The notes below the pieces were generated by a model. The model saw only the letters and a program-made list of their open reading frames with translations. It ran no database searches and had not been told where the DNA came from. A DNA stretch of 64,000 nt from a virus, in the IMG/VR virus record IMGVR_UViG_3300025646_008465, positions 1 to 64,000 of that record, one strand, 5' to 3'. This document shows positions 16,442-22,792 of the stretch, piece after piece. Numbering within the stretch: position 1 is the first letter of the stretch; each line of letters begins with the position of its first letter. Position numbers and translations under genes: made by a program.

Positions 16442-16571
16442 AACTTTTTACTTTGTAATAAATATAAGAAATTGTTGGGAATACTCCAAACCCACTTGCT
16501 AGAAGTGTGAAAAGATTTGGGTGCCAATGTTCACCACAGAATCCTAAACTATGTTTAATTACTTCAATCAC
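16422..16571 (-). CDS. Small hypothetical membrane-associated protein (49 aa, GTG start)
   Basis: Reading from GTG at 16571, which overlaps the thyX stop as GTGA, gives a 49-residue ORF beginning VIEVIKHSLGFCGEHWHPNL. A hydrophobic stretch LASGFGVFPTISYIYY is followed by a basic tail ending GKSKS. This is a plausible single-pass membrane micro-protein with a CGEHWH cluster that could bind metal. The four-base overlap favours a real coupled gene. Against it, the start is not ATG and the Bacteroidota-type promoter of the next gene lies inside it. It overlaps the DpdA-like start by 20 bases. Confidence 0.45.
   Translation of the reverse strand: MIEVIKHSLGFCGEHWHPNLFTLLASGFGVFPTISYIYYKVKSYGKSKS
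16458..16490 (-). promoter_or_regulatory. Bacteroidota-type promoter before the DpdA-like gene
   Basis: TTTG (16487-16490), 20 bases, TATATTTAT (16458-16466). It is 17 bases from the start of the DpdA-like gene and lies within the small GTG-start ORF. Confidence 0.75.
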
Positions 16572-17203
16572 AGGTTAAAGGCTTTGATTGTTTTTTCAAA
16601 CGGGTTACCTTCAATATTTTTAACTAGGTCAAGCATCTCTTGAGCCAATCGTTGTACTTCTTTTTGTGCGTGATCACTATTACGCAATTGTTGGAAGTGA
16701 TAAAACGAACGCCAGTTAAACATAACATCCATTGTAATCTGGGAATTAAATGTTTTAAAGAATCGAGCTGATTCCTTAGCGCGTTTACGTCCTAGAATAG
16801 GAGTAAAATATTCAAGTGATTCGTGGTACAATTTATTTCCTTGCTCAGCGTAATCACGAAGTTTATTTACCCAACTATTGCTCCAATCATAAGGAATGTA
16901 CATTTTATCTTCCTTAAGTTCTTTGTAACGCGCACTTTCACCGTTTATACTAACGCCAATTCGGTGTTTGAGCAAATGTATGTGAGTTGCTTGGTCTACC
17001 GTTACAAGGAAGTGTAGACCGGATTTTTCAAATGGGGTGTGGTGCCCCTCACTCGCTAACATTGTAAGTAGTTTATCTACTCGTCCTAGTTTTTCCTCAG
17101 TTAGATCTCGTGAGGTTGAAGTCCAAGCTGATTGAGCATGAACCAAATCGCTACCATAATATCCAAGTAGCTCTACTTTATTATCTTCGTGTGATGGGAA
17201 CAT
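16568..17203 (-). CDS. thyX: Flavin-dependent thymidylate synthase
   Basis: 211-residue ThyX. It methylates dUMP to dTMP using methylene-tetrahydrofolate and FAD/NADPH. The ThyX motif RHRxxSxxxxSxRY appears as KHRIGVSINGESARYKEL (residues 79-96), with Lys in place of the first Arg. GHHTPFEKSGLHFLVTVD upstream and FKTFNSQITMDVMFNWRSFYHF downstream are typical FAD- and dUMP-binding segments. Length matches the family. Together with NrdAB and MazG-like it forms the phage's dNTP supply. It is separated from the AT-hook gene by three bases and overlaps the 49-residue ORF. Confidence 0.95.
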   Translation of the reverse strand: MFPSHEDNKVELLGYYGSDLVHAQSAWTSTSRDLTEEKLGRVDKLLTMLASEGHHTPFEKSGLHFLVTVDQATHIHLLKHRIGVSINGESARYKELKEDKMYIPYDWSNSWVNKLRDYAEQGNKLYHESLEYFTPILGRKRAKESARFFKTFNSQITMDVMFNWRSFYHFQQLRNSDHAQKEVQRLAQEMLDLVKNIEGNPFEKTIKAFNL

Positions 17204-17206
17204 AAT

Positions 17207-17800
17207 TTAAAATATTTCATTTTTACGAGGGCGTCCTCGTTTACGTTTTGGTTGTTGTAATTCAGGGGGTAAAGTTACTTTTTTAGGACGACCACGCATT
17301 TTTTTTCTGTTTTCAGCGGGGGTTGTATAGAGAAAACTTTCAGCATAATTATAAAAATCAAGAATAGTACCATTAAACCTAAGAAATTTTTCCTCTAATT
17401 CCTCACGAGTGATTTTATACGCTGAGGTAAAAGCATCATATAGAGCTTCCATACGAGAGGTTTCTTCTTTCTCATAATCCTCCATTAAACGTTTGTGGCG
17501 AGCAAAATCTACAGCACAAATTTCCATTTGGTATTTCATATCGTGCTTTTCTAGATCTAATTTATCTTTAGCAGTATACAAGGATAGTTGAGCTTGCCAA
17601 AAATAAGATGAAGGATTAAATTCACCATTCAAAATACGATCTTTGAGCATGGCACGTTTGCCTAGTGGTACAACTTTGTCAGTGTGTGTACGCCACCACA
17701 TAAATTTGTTGTAGTTGAGGGGTTGGAGTTTGTTGACATGTTCCATGACAACCTCTCGACTATGTCTAATTGAACTTTCTTTTGCGAATCTCCAAGCCAT
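17207..17800 (-). CDS. AT-hook DNA-binding protein, unknown function
   Basis: 197 residues. The C terminus carries two AT-hook motifs, MRGRPKKV and KRGRPRKN, separated by about 15 residues (the GRP core with flanking Arg/Lys), which bind the minor groove of AT-rich DNA. The rest is mostly helical and charged, with a central coiled-coil-like stretch (DLEKHDMKYQMEI and HKRLMEDYEKEETSRME). No enzymatic motif. On an AT-rich genome such a protein could organise phage DNA, compete with host nucleoid proteins or act in transcription. It precedes thyX by three bases. Confidence 0.7.
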   Translation of the reverse strand: MAWRFAKESSIRHSREVVMEHVNKLQPLNYNKFMWWRTHTDKVVPLGKRAMLKDRILNGEFNPSSYFWQAQLSLYTAKDKLDLEKHDMKYQMEICAVDFARHKRLMEDYEKEETSRMEALYDAFTSAYKITREELEEKFLRFNGTILDFYNYAESFLYTTPAENRKKMRGRPKKVTLPPELQQPKRKRGRPRKNEIF

Positions 17801-17802
17801 AC

Positions 17803-17994
17803 TTACAATGTATCACCTTTTTTAGAGTTCTCCAAATCTTCTTCAGCATATTTTAAAGCTTCTTCAAGAATCTTTTTAACTGAAGGGCTGATTTCGTTTT
17901 CACTGTAATTTAAAATACCTTTAATAACGCCCATTAATCGACCTGATACTGAGGCGTAAGCTAGTGCTGTTTTTTCTAAACTCATATTACTCAA
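17803..17994 (-). CDS. Small hypothetical protein (63 aa)
   Basis: Helical, mildly acidic protein beginning MSNMSLEKTALAYASVSGRL with a C-terminal EEALKYAEEDLENSKKGDTL helix. No transmembrane segment or recognised domain. It sits two bases before the AT-hook gene and four after the 88-residue ORF, within the transcription unit started by the promoter at 18288-18320. Confidence 0.6.
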   Translation of the reverse strand: MSNMSLEKTALAYASVSGRLMGVIKGILNYSENEISPSVKKILEEALKYAEEDLENSKKGDTL

Positions 17995-17998
17995 AAAT

Positions 17999-18265
17999 TT
18001 AAAAACGACCTAAATGTGAATTAAATTCATCCATTTCAATCTGTTGTTCTCGATTTTTACGAATTTTATTTAATTCCTCCATTCGAAGAACTGTTTTATA
18101 ATCAAAAATATAATTTTTTAATGCGTTCATTTTTTCAACCATTTCTTTATTATCTGAAAGGTACATTTGCATGTCTGAGAGATTAGATGCAATTCGCATT
18201 AATACGTCCTGTGTGTCAAAAAGTGAAATTTCACCGTACGTTGTTTGGAATTCTTGTTTTGTCAT
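17999..18265 (-). CDS. Small hypothetical helical protein (88 aa)
   Basis: First gene of its transcription unit, 22 bases downstream of a strong Bacteroidota-type promoter (18288-18320). The protein begins MTKQEFQTTYGEISLFDTQD and continues as two long amphipathic helices rich in Met, Asn and Lys, ending NSHLGRF. No known family. Immediate proximity to a host-type promoter suggests early or middle expression, and such first genes in phage operons are often host-takeover factors, but nothing in the sequence shows a target. Confidence 0.62.
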   Translation of the reverse strand: MTKQEFQTTYGEISLFDTQDVLMRIASNLSDMQMYLSDNKEMVEKMNALKNYIFDYKTVLRMEELNKIRKNREQQIEMDEFNSHLGRF

Positions 18266-18287
18266 AACTCTTATTTTTTTCTATGAT

Positions 18288-18320
18288 GTAAATATACAAA
18301 CGAAATTTCAGGAAGCCAAA
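18288..18320 (-). promoter_or_regulatory. Bacteroidota-type promoter before the 88-aa / AT-hook / thyX unit
   Basis: TTTGGCT (-33) and TATATTTAC (-7) with 20 bases between. It faces away from the lipoprotein gene, making a divergent control region. Confidence 0.78.
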
Positions 18321-18327
18321 TTTTTAA

Positions 18328-18359
18328 TATGACGTTTTTAAAGAATTTTATATGACGTT
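18328..18359. repeat. Paired TATGACGTT direct repeats in the divergent region
   Basis: Two copies of TATGACGTT (18328-18336 and 18351-18359), 23 bases apart start to start, lie between the early-type minus promoter and the plus-strand late-type motif. About two helical turns of spacing fits a dimeric regulator site. Confidence 0.5.
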
Positions 18360-18367
18360 AAAATGAC

Positions 18368-18380
18368 TAGTATTTATACA
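18368..18380 (+). promoter_or_regulatory. Late-type motif before the plus-strand lipoprotein
   Basis: TAGTATTTATACA on the plus strand, 34 bases before the ATG. It matches the minus-strand motif in gene-relative orientation with two differences. Confidence 0.5.
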
Positions 18381-18414
18381 CGTAATATTAGTTTAACCCT
18401 AAAACCAAAAAACA

Positions 18415-18630
18415 ATGAAAAAATTATTATTAATTGGGGTTGCGTTAGTTATGACTGCTTGTTCATCTACTAATTTTGTAACTCATGATGTGCATGAGAG
18501 CCCAAAAACAACACGACAAGCATTGATTTATGAGGACCACGTTGTTATAGTTACTAGAACTAAATTAACGTTGGATGAGTATAATAGGATGGTTGCGTCA
18601 ACAGTACAAAATAGAGAGGAGCGCCGTTAA
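18415..18630 (+). CDS. Phage-encoded small lipoprotein
   Basis: Only plus-strand gene in the window. 71 residues with a type II signal peptide: Met-Lys-Lys, a hydrophobic core LLLIGVALVM and the lipobox MTAC, so lipid attachment at C16. The mature part is about 56 residues, polar, ending in EERR. A late-type motif TAGTATTTATAC lies 34 bases before the ATG (18368-18380), and a perfect 7-bp stem terminator follows at 18618-18643. Small phage lipoproteins such as T5 Llp block receptors or prevent superinfection; others assist lysis. That role is inferred from type and size, not shown. The independent promoter, terminator and strand suggest a self-contained moron-like cassette. Confidence 0.75.
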   Translation: MKKLLLIGVALVMTACSSTNFVTHDVHESPKTTRQALIYEDHVVIVTRTKLTLDEYNRMVASTVQNREERR

Positions 18631-18643
18631 GCGCTCCTTTTTT
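18618..18643 (+). terminator. Intrinsic terminator of the lipoprotein gene
   Basis: Stem GGAGCGC/GCGCTCC (7 bp) with the loop holding the stop codon, followed by six T. Confidence 0.85.
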
Positions 18644-18665
18644 CTCTATTGACAGGGCAGGGGAT

Positions 18666-19229
18666 TTAAAATGGATTTCCCATTAATGTTTTAGTATGTT
18701 TTTCTCCACCAATATAACGTGAGTAAGTTCCATCGCCATTCATCTCGATAGCTTTACCTTTCATTACTTTTTCAATAGTTTCTTTATCTGTAACTACAGG
18801 CACACCTTTTGCTATTAAAATATCTTTTAACTTACCTGATACTTCAACATAATGTCCTGGTTCTTTAAGCATGATTGCTGTAATATTGATAGCAGCGGAT
18901 TTAGCAGGTGAGGAACCATCATGACCCATAGCAACTGCTTTACTCCCACCTCCACGATTTTTATCTACTTTAACAGCATCAAAATCATCGTCATCATCTA
19001 AATCAATAACAGTATAAGTAGCATCTCCTTCAGCACCTACAACATCATCTGGGGATTTATAGTTAGGGTGACCACCTAAAGGAGCATAGGCATTGTTAAT
19101 GAGATTGAAAATCTCCTCAGCAAATTCATCTTGTTCCTCAGGAGTAAGATCAAACCATACATTTTTTTCAAATCCAGTTTCCTTAAGGAGAGGATTATTT
19201 TTTAAATATGCTCTGTAATCGAATGACAT
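18666..19229 (-). CDS. Hypothetical protein with acidic linker (187 aa)
   Basis: The start is taken at the ATG at 19229, giving MSFDYRAYLKNNPLLKE. This resembles the N terminus of its upstream neighbour (MSNFDLKKYLAEGKL), and an ATG at 19250 would overlap that gene. The central part carries a run of Asp (VIDLDDDDDFDAV) and a Gly-rich loop (KNRGGGSKAVAMG). The C-terminal half looks like a folded alpha/beta domain (HYVEVSGKLKDILIAKGVP) and ends TLMGNPF. No recognised family. The shared MS-FD-x3-YL N-terminal tag in two adjacent genes is notable and could be a virion-targeting or capsid-binding peptide. Function unknown. Confidence 0.6.
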   Translation of the reverse strand: MSFDYRAYLKNNPLLKETGFEKNVWFDLTPEEQDEFAEEIFNLINNAYAPLGGHPNYKSPDDVVGAEGDATYTVIDLDDDDDFDAVKVDKNRGGGSKAVAMGHDGSSPAKSAAINITAIMLKEPGHYVEVSGKLKDILIAKGVPVVTDKETIEKVMKGKAIEMNGDGTYSRYIGGEKHTKTLMGNPF

Positions 19230-19231
19230 AA

Positions 19232-19714
19232 TTAATCGGGATTTGACCAACCTTTATAAAAATCGGCTTCTCTTTTAGATTCGTCTTTTAAACCTTGTTG
19301 CATGTAGTTAACTATCATTTTAACCGTAGCTAAATTAATAGGTCTTTTCTTTAAACTCATATCAATGTTACTTCTTCCTACTACACCAACATTATAATTC
19401 GGTTCAACTCCAAATAATTGAGCAATAGGTTCAATAGATCTACGATACCCACCAGCACTACTGAATAGGTATTTACCATCTTCAACAGCAATTGAAAATC
19501 CTTGAGCACTTCTACTATTATAGAAACGATCACCTGGTTTACTATCTGGGTATACTCTTAATCTTATTTGATCACCATAGTTGTTAGGATCAGGTTCTAC
19601 CATTACTCCTAAAACATCTATTAGTTTTTGAGCTTCTACTTCTGCCTCTGTTGGATCAACAGCTTCATGAAGTTTACCTTCAGCTAAATATTTTTTTAAA
19701 TCAAAATTGCTCAT
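19232..19714 (-). CDS. Hypothetical protein (160 aa)
   Basis: Begins MSNFDLKKYLAEGKLHEAVD, an N-terminal peptide like that of the downstream gene. The middle section has strands and charged loops (DQIRLRVYPDSKPGDRFYN) and a YLFSSAGGYRRS segment; the C terminus is helical and basic. No transmembrane segment, catalytic signature or named family. It starts one base into the esterase gene's stop codon (19714 shared), so the two are translationally coupled. Confidence 0.6.
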   Translation of the reverse strand: MSNFDLKKYLAEGKLHEAVDPTEAEVEAQKLIDVLGVMVEPDPNNYGDQIRLRVYPDSKPGDRFYNSRSAQGFSIAVEDGKYLFSSAGGYRRSIEPIAQLFGVEPNYNVGVVGRSNIDMSLKKRPINLATVKMIVNYMQQGLKDESKREADFYKGWSNPD

Positions 19715-20199
19715 TACGCTATATATTTGTTATAAATATGCTCAAAATCAATAAGAGGTATCCTATGTCCCATTCCTTCGATTTCCTCAATATCACAATA
19801 AAATAAGGCATCATCAAGAATTTCTTTAGTAATTAAAGGATTAATAACATCATCTTCAAGACCTAAAATAACAACTGGTTGGAAATTAAAATTAGGTTCT
19901 CTAGCTTCTAATCTATCCAATTTAGGTTCTATTGAACGTGAGTGAATAGCAGGGTTAAAAGCAACAACTGGGATATTGAAATAATTACCTAAAAGCAAAG
20001 CGGCATGACCACCCATACTAGAACCAATAATAACATCAGGTTTAAATGCTTGAACCATCTTCATCAAATGTTTTTCAACATTAATATCTCGATAATCCAT
20101 AGCAGGAGCAAAACAATCAGATACCTCGTGGAGGAAATCTACTTTACTGCTAGTATTAGAACTTTCTAAACCGTGTAAATATAAAACTCTTTTTCTCAT
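19714..20199 (-). CDS. YqiA-like alpha/beta-hydrolase (esterase)
   Basis: 161-residue serine hydrolase of the small YqiA/UPF0227 type. VLYLHGLESS forms the oxyanion strand, IIGSSMGGHAALLLG contains the nucleophile elbow GxSxG, LGLEDDVINP supplies the acid and GMGHRIP the catalytic His, all in the expected order. It could hydrolyse short-chain esters; the substrate is unknown. It is expressed from the promoter at 20215-20247, 16 bases upstream. In a phage, such esterases may trim host surface or membrane esters. Confidence 0.8.
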   Translation of the reverse strand: MRKRVLYLHGLESSNTSSKVDFLHEVSDCFAPAMDYRDINVEKHLMKMVQAFKPDVIIGSSMGGHAALLLGNYFNIPVVAFNPAIHSRSIEPKLDRLEAREPNFNFQPVVILGLEDDVINPLITKEILDDALFYCDIEEIEGMGHRIPLIDFEHIYNKYIA

Positions 20200-20214
20200 A
20201 ACTCTTATTGCGGG

Positions 20215-20247
20215 GTAAATATACGAAGGGGATCTAGCATAGCCAAA
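20215..20247 (-). promoter_or_regulatory. Bacteroidota-type promoter before the esterase gene
   Basis: TTTGGCT and TATATTTAC, 20-base spacer, 16 bases from the esterase ATG. It overlaps the inverted repeat at 20227-20253, which may act as operator or terminator. Confidence 0.78.
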
Positions 20248-20253
20248 TCCCCT
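20227..20253. other. Inverted repeat overlapping the esterase promoter
   Basis: AGGGGAT and ATCCCCT (7 bp) with a 13-base loop containing the -33 box region. It could be an operator for the esterase unit or a weak end signal for the membrane cluster. Confidence 0.45.
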
Positions 20254-20274
20254 CGCAAATTTCTTTAAGAAAGA

Positions 20275-20541
20275 TTACTGTTGTACTCCCTCTAAGAATA
20301 CTAAACCACCAGCAGCTTGAATAGCAGCTTTACCAGCAGCAAAATCAGCTTGTTCAGCTTGTAATACTAAACCCATTACTTCAACACAATGTGTTTCATC
20401 TTCAGCTCCAAAAAAAGCAACACCAAAGTCACTATCTTCAGGAAAAGCAATAATGTATTTAGAGTCTACTACAGCTACTGATCCTTCAGTTTCAGGGGCT
20501 ACTACAGAAATAGCTCCATTTTCTTTAATTACGTGTACCAT
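20275..20541 (-). CDS. Small hypothetical protein (88 aa)
   Basis: Ala/Val/Gly-rich acidic protein beginning MVHVIKENGAISVVAPETEG. Short strands are followed by a helix (LQAEQADFAAGKAAIQAAGG). No signal peptide or membrane segment. It is the last gene of the membrane and two-component cluster, one base after the 404-residue membrane protein. An inverted repeat at 20227-20253 follows its stop. No family recognised. Confidence 0.6.
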   Translation of the reverse strand: MVHVIKENGAISVVAPETEGSVAVVDSKYIIAFPEDSDFGVAFFGAEDETHCVEVMGLVLQAEQADFAAGKAAIQAAGGLVFLEGVQQ

Positions 20542-20542
20542 G

Positions 20543-21757
20543 TTAATAAGTTATTTGTTTATCGTTATTGTCTTTATTTTTTTTATCTTGTAACATTTTC
20601 CAGTAATTAAATCTAGCCATTTCTTCTTGATCTAATACACCGTTATTATTTGTATCAAATTGTTTCTTATAAATATCAAAAGGATCTTGTTCTTCTAATT
20701 CTTTTATTTGTTTTCGTTTTCTCCAACCTGAAATTGATGCTTCTTTGGTTTCTTGGATTTTTTCTTGTTTAAATTGATTTTCAATATCTGTTAAATCTTC
20801 ATCTTCTAATTCTTCATCATCCCATTCTTCATCTTCTAAACCATCCATTAAAGTTGAATCCCACTCTTTTAACTCATCTTCGGTGTAGATATCAGAACCC
20901 TCATTGTCAGATATAATTACCTTTTCACCATAGATATTTTCTTTGGTTTTAGAACGTAATTGTGCAAAAGCAAAGTTAGCAGCAATTACTAAAGCAATAG
21001 CTAAAGGATCAAATACAAAAATAATAATTAAAAGAAGTACATTGATAATTTTATCCATAGACACCCCAGTTAATCCTGAAAGGTATTTAAGTGGGCCTAA
21101 TTCTCCTGCTAAATTATTACCTGTTTTAATTTCTACAATTTCGGATTCGTAATCAAATAATTGAGTATTTAATTCATCTACTTTGCCATTCAATTCAGTT
21201 TGGCGAACAATAGCTTGATCTAATTGTTTTTCAAGTGCTTTACGGGTTGCAGAAGAAGTTGATTGAATTAATTGACCTTGTGCGTTTGTGTACGATATAA
21301 CGTTGTTAGATAAACCTTTTCTTAAATCAGCAATGGCTTTATCGGTATTTTCTTTTTCAACGTTATAAACGCTTAACTGTTTTTGGACATTATCTCTTTT
21401 AGTTTCAACTAATGCTACTTGAGCATCAATTGTTCCTGCTTTATTGGCTGTTTCTTGATAAGCAGCAGATAAAAAGCCATAAATACCCATTGAGGTAATT
21501 AAAATTAATACACCACAAGCAATTGTGAGGTATATTTTTAATACTTTAGGTAAGGTTTTACGATATTGGTATAACAAAGAAGCAATTACTAATTTAGCTA
21601 CTTCTAATGAAGAAGCCATTATAATAACTGCAAAGGCAGCACCCGCAAAGAGTTTGCTAAGACCACTAACTGAATAGAAAGCAGCCGAAGCACTTACTGA
21701 CAGAGCGGAGAGTGCTATTAAAAACGGAAATATTCTTTCTTGTATTTTCTTTAACAT
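20543..21757 (-). CDS. Multi-pass membrane protein with coiled coil and C-terminal EF-hand
   Basis: 404 residues from the ATG at 21757, one base after the upstream stop (an upstream ATG at 21790 would overlap that gene). Hydrophobic segments are ISLFPFLIALSALSVSASAA-like (residues 8-28), LFAGAAFAVIIMASSLEVAKLV, IYLTIACGVLILITSMGIYGF and, after about 130 residues, IINVLLLIIIFVFDPLAIALV. Between the third and fourth lies a long coiled coil (QVALVETKRDNVQKQLS onward). The cytoplasmic tail is strongly acidic (DEEWDDEELEDEDL) and ends with an EF-hand loop DTNNNGVLDQEEM. I recall the N-terminal part in other marine T4-like phages. Position suggests a partner of the two-component pair or the lysis genes. 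Confidence 0.7.
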   Translation of the reverse strand: MLKKIQERIFPFLIALSALSVSASAAFYSVSGLSKLFAGAAFAVIIMASSLEVAKLVIASLLYQYRKTLPKVLKIYLTIACGVLILITSMGIYGFLSAAYQETANKAGTIDAQVALVETKRDNVQKQLSVYNVEKENTDKAIADLRKGLSNNVISYTNAQGQLIQSTSSATRKALEKQLDQAIVRQTELNGKVDELNTQLFDYESEIVEIKTGNNLAGELGPLKYLSGLTGVSMDKIINVLLLIIIFVFDPLAIALVIAANFAFAQLRSKTKENIYGEKVIISDNEGSDIYTEDELKEWDSTLMDGLEDEEWDDEELEDEDLTDIENQFKQEKIQETKEASISGWRKRKQIKELEEQDPFDIYKKQFDTNNNGVLDQEEMARFNYWKMLQDKKNKDNNDKQITY

Positions 21758-21758
21758 T

Positions 21759-22355
21759 TTACTTATCTTTTTCAGTGGCATATTTAACACCCATAATAGT
21801 ACCTATAATACTAAAAGAGTTAGTTAAAAGTATACCAAATAAATTTGACCAAGTGGATTCCAATATAGGATTTTCTTTTCCGGCAACCAAGGTAAAGGCA
21901 AAAAGAAGTGTAGTAATTAAACCTACTCCTAAAATTACCCATAAAGCTACTGTAACTATTTTACCGATAAGTTCAAATTGAGTTTTCTTTTGCATTAACT
22001 CTAAATCCTCTAATGCTTTGCCCATTCCTTTTTCTGCTTCTGCTCGTAACTTTTCAGCTTCCCAAGTAGCATTTTTTGCTTCTTCTAAAGCAGATTGAAG
22101 CTCTCCCATTAAAGTATCATTTTCTTCTTGTTTAGCAACTAATTCTTTATTTTGTTGTTGAACTTGTTTAGTGACGTCTAATCGTTTTCTGCGAATAGAG
22201 ATATCTTTTTCTTTACATAATTGAAGGTAGTCCTCAAACTCTTTATCACCTTTAGGGGCTTTAAGAAGTTTAAGGAAATTACCTTCTACATAGATTTTTT
22301 TAGTTTTAGCAACCTCTAGTAGAACATTCCTAGTATGTTCTGTTACTTCAATCAT
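21759..22355 (-). CDS. Coiled-coil membrane protein (198 aa)
   Basis: The N-terminal 50 residues are basic and globular (YVEGNFLKLLKAPKGDKEF). Residues about 55-125 form a coiled coil (QQQNKELVAKQEENDTLMGE, EEAKNATWEAEKLRAEAEKG). Two transmembrane helices follow (IVTVALWVILGVGLITTLLF and the LLTNSFSIIGTIMG region) with a short charged tail. It probably sits in the inner membrane with the coiled coil in the cytoplasm. Its start overlaps the response regulator stop by one base, so it is probably made with it. It could be the regulator's output partner. No named family. Confidence 0.62.
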   Translation of the reverse strand: MIEVTEHTRNVLLEVAKTKKIYVEGNFLKLLKAPKGDKEFEDYLQLCKEKDISIRRKRLDVTKQVQQQNKELVAKQEENDTLMGELQSALEEAKNATWEAEKLRAEAEKGMGKALEDLELMQKKTQFELIGKIVTVALWVILGVGLITTLLFAFTLVAGKENPILESTWSNLFGILLTNSFSIIGTIMGVKYATEKDK

Positions 22356-22792
22356 TATCTATAAATTTTAAATGAAGCTGTTTTTGCTTTATAAGCATTA
22401 TAGTCTTCCATAAACTCCATTAAACGAGGTTCAATATCATCAGACTTTATAATCCAAAACTGTGCTCCTACAGCTTTAGCTTTATTAATTTCTTCTTCAT
22501 CCTCTGAAGAGGAAATGATTCCAATTACTACCCCGTCTCCATATTCGTAATTGATTTTTCTAATCATTTCGATACCGTCCATAGAAGAACCTATAATATT
22601 TAAATCTACAAACACACATTCAGGACGTTCGTGGTTTGGATCATCAGGGAACCATTCTTTAAATTTAGCATCAGCTTCATCAGAGCTATCTAAAGCTTCA
22701 ATAGATAAAGCCATATCCAGAATTGAACATGCATCTTCAAATACTAGATGAAATAAATTTTCATCGTCTATTAACATTAATGTGTTAATCAT
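22355..22792 (-). CDS. Single-domain response regulator (CheY-like)
   Basis: 145-residue receiver domain. The acidic pair D9/D10 is in MLIDDEN, the phosphoacceptor D63 in VFVDLNI, the switch Ser in GIISSSED (94-96) and the conserved Lys K116 in FWIIKSDD. No DNA-binding or enzymatic output domain follows, so its output must be protein contact, as with CheY or Spo0F. It starts one base inside the histidine kinase stop (TAATG), the strongest form of coupling, and is almost certainly its cognate partner. Response regulators are rare in phage genomes. Confidence 0.85.
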   Translation of the reverse strand: MINTLMLIDDENLFHLVFEDACSILDMALSIEALDSSDEADAKFKEWFPDDPNHERPECVFVDLNIIGSSMDGIEMIRKINYEYGDGVVIGIISSSEDEEEINKAKAVGAQFWIIKSDDIEPRLMEFMEDYNAYKAKTASFKIYR

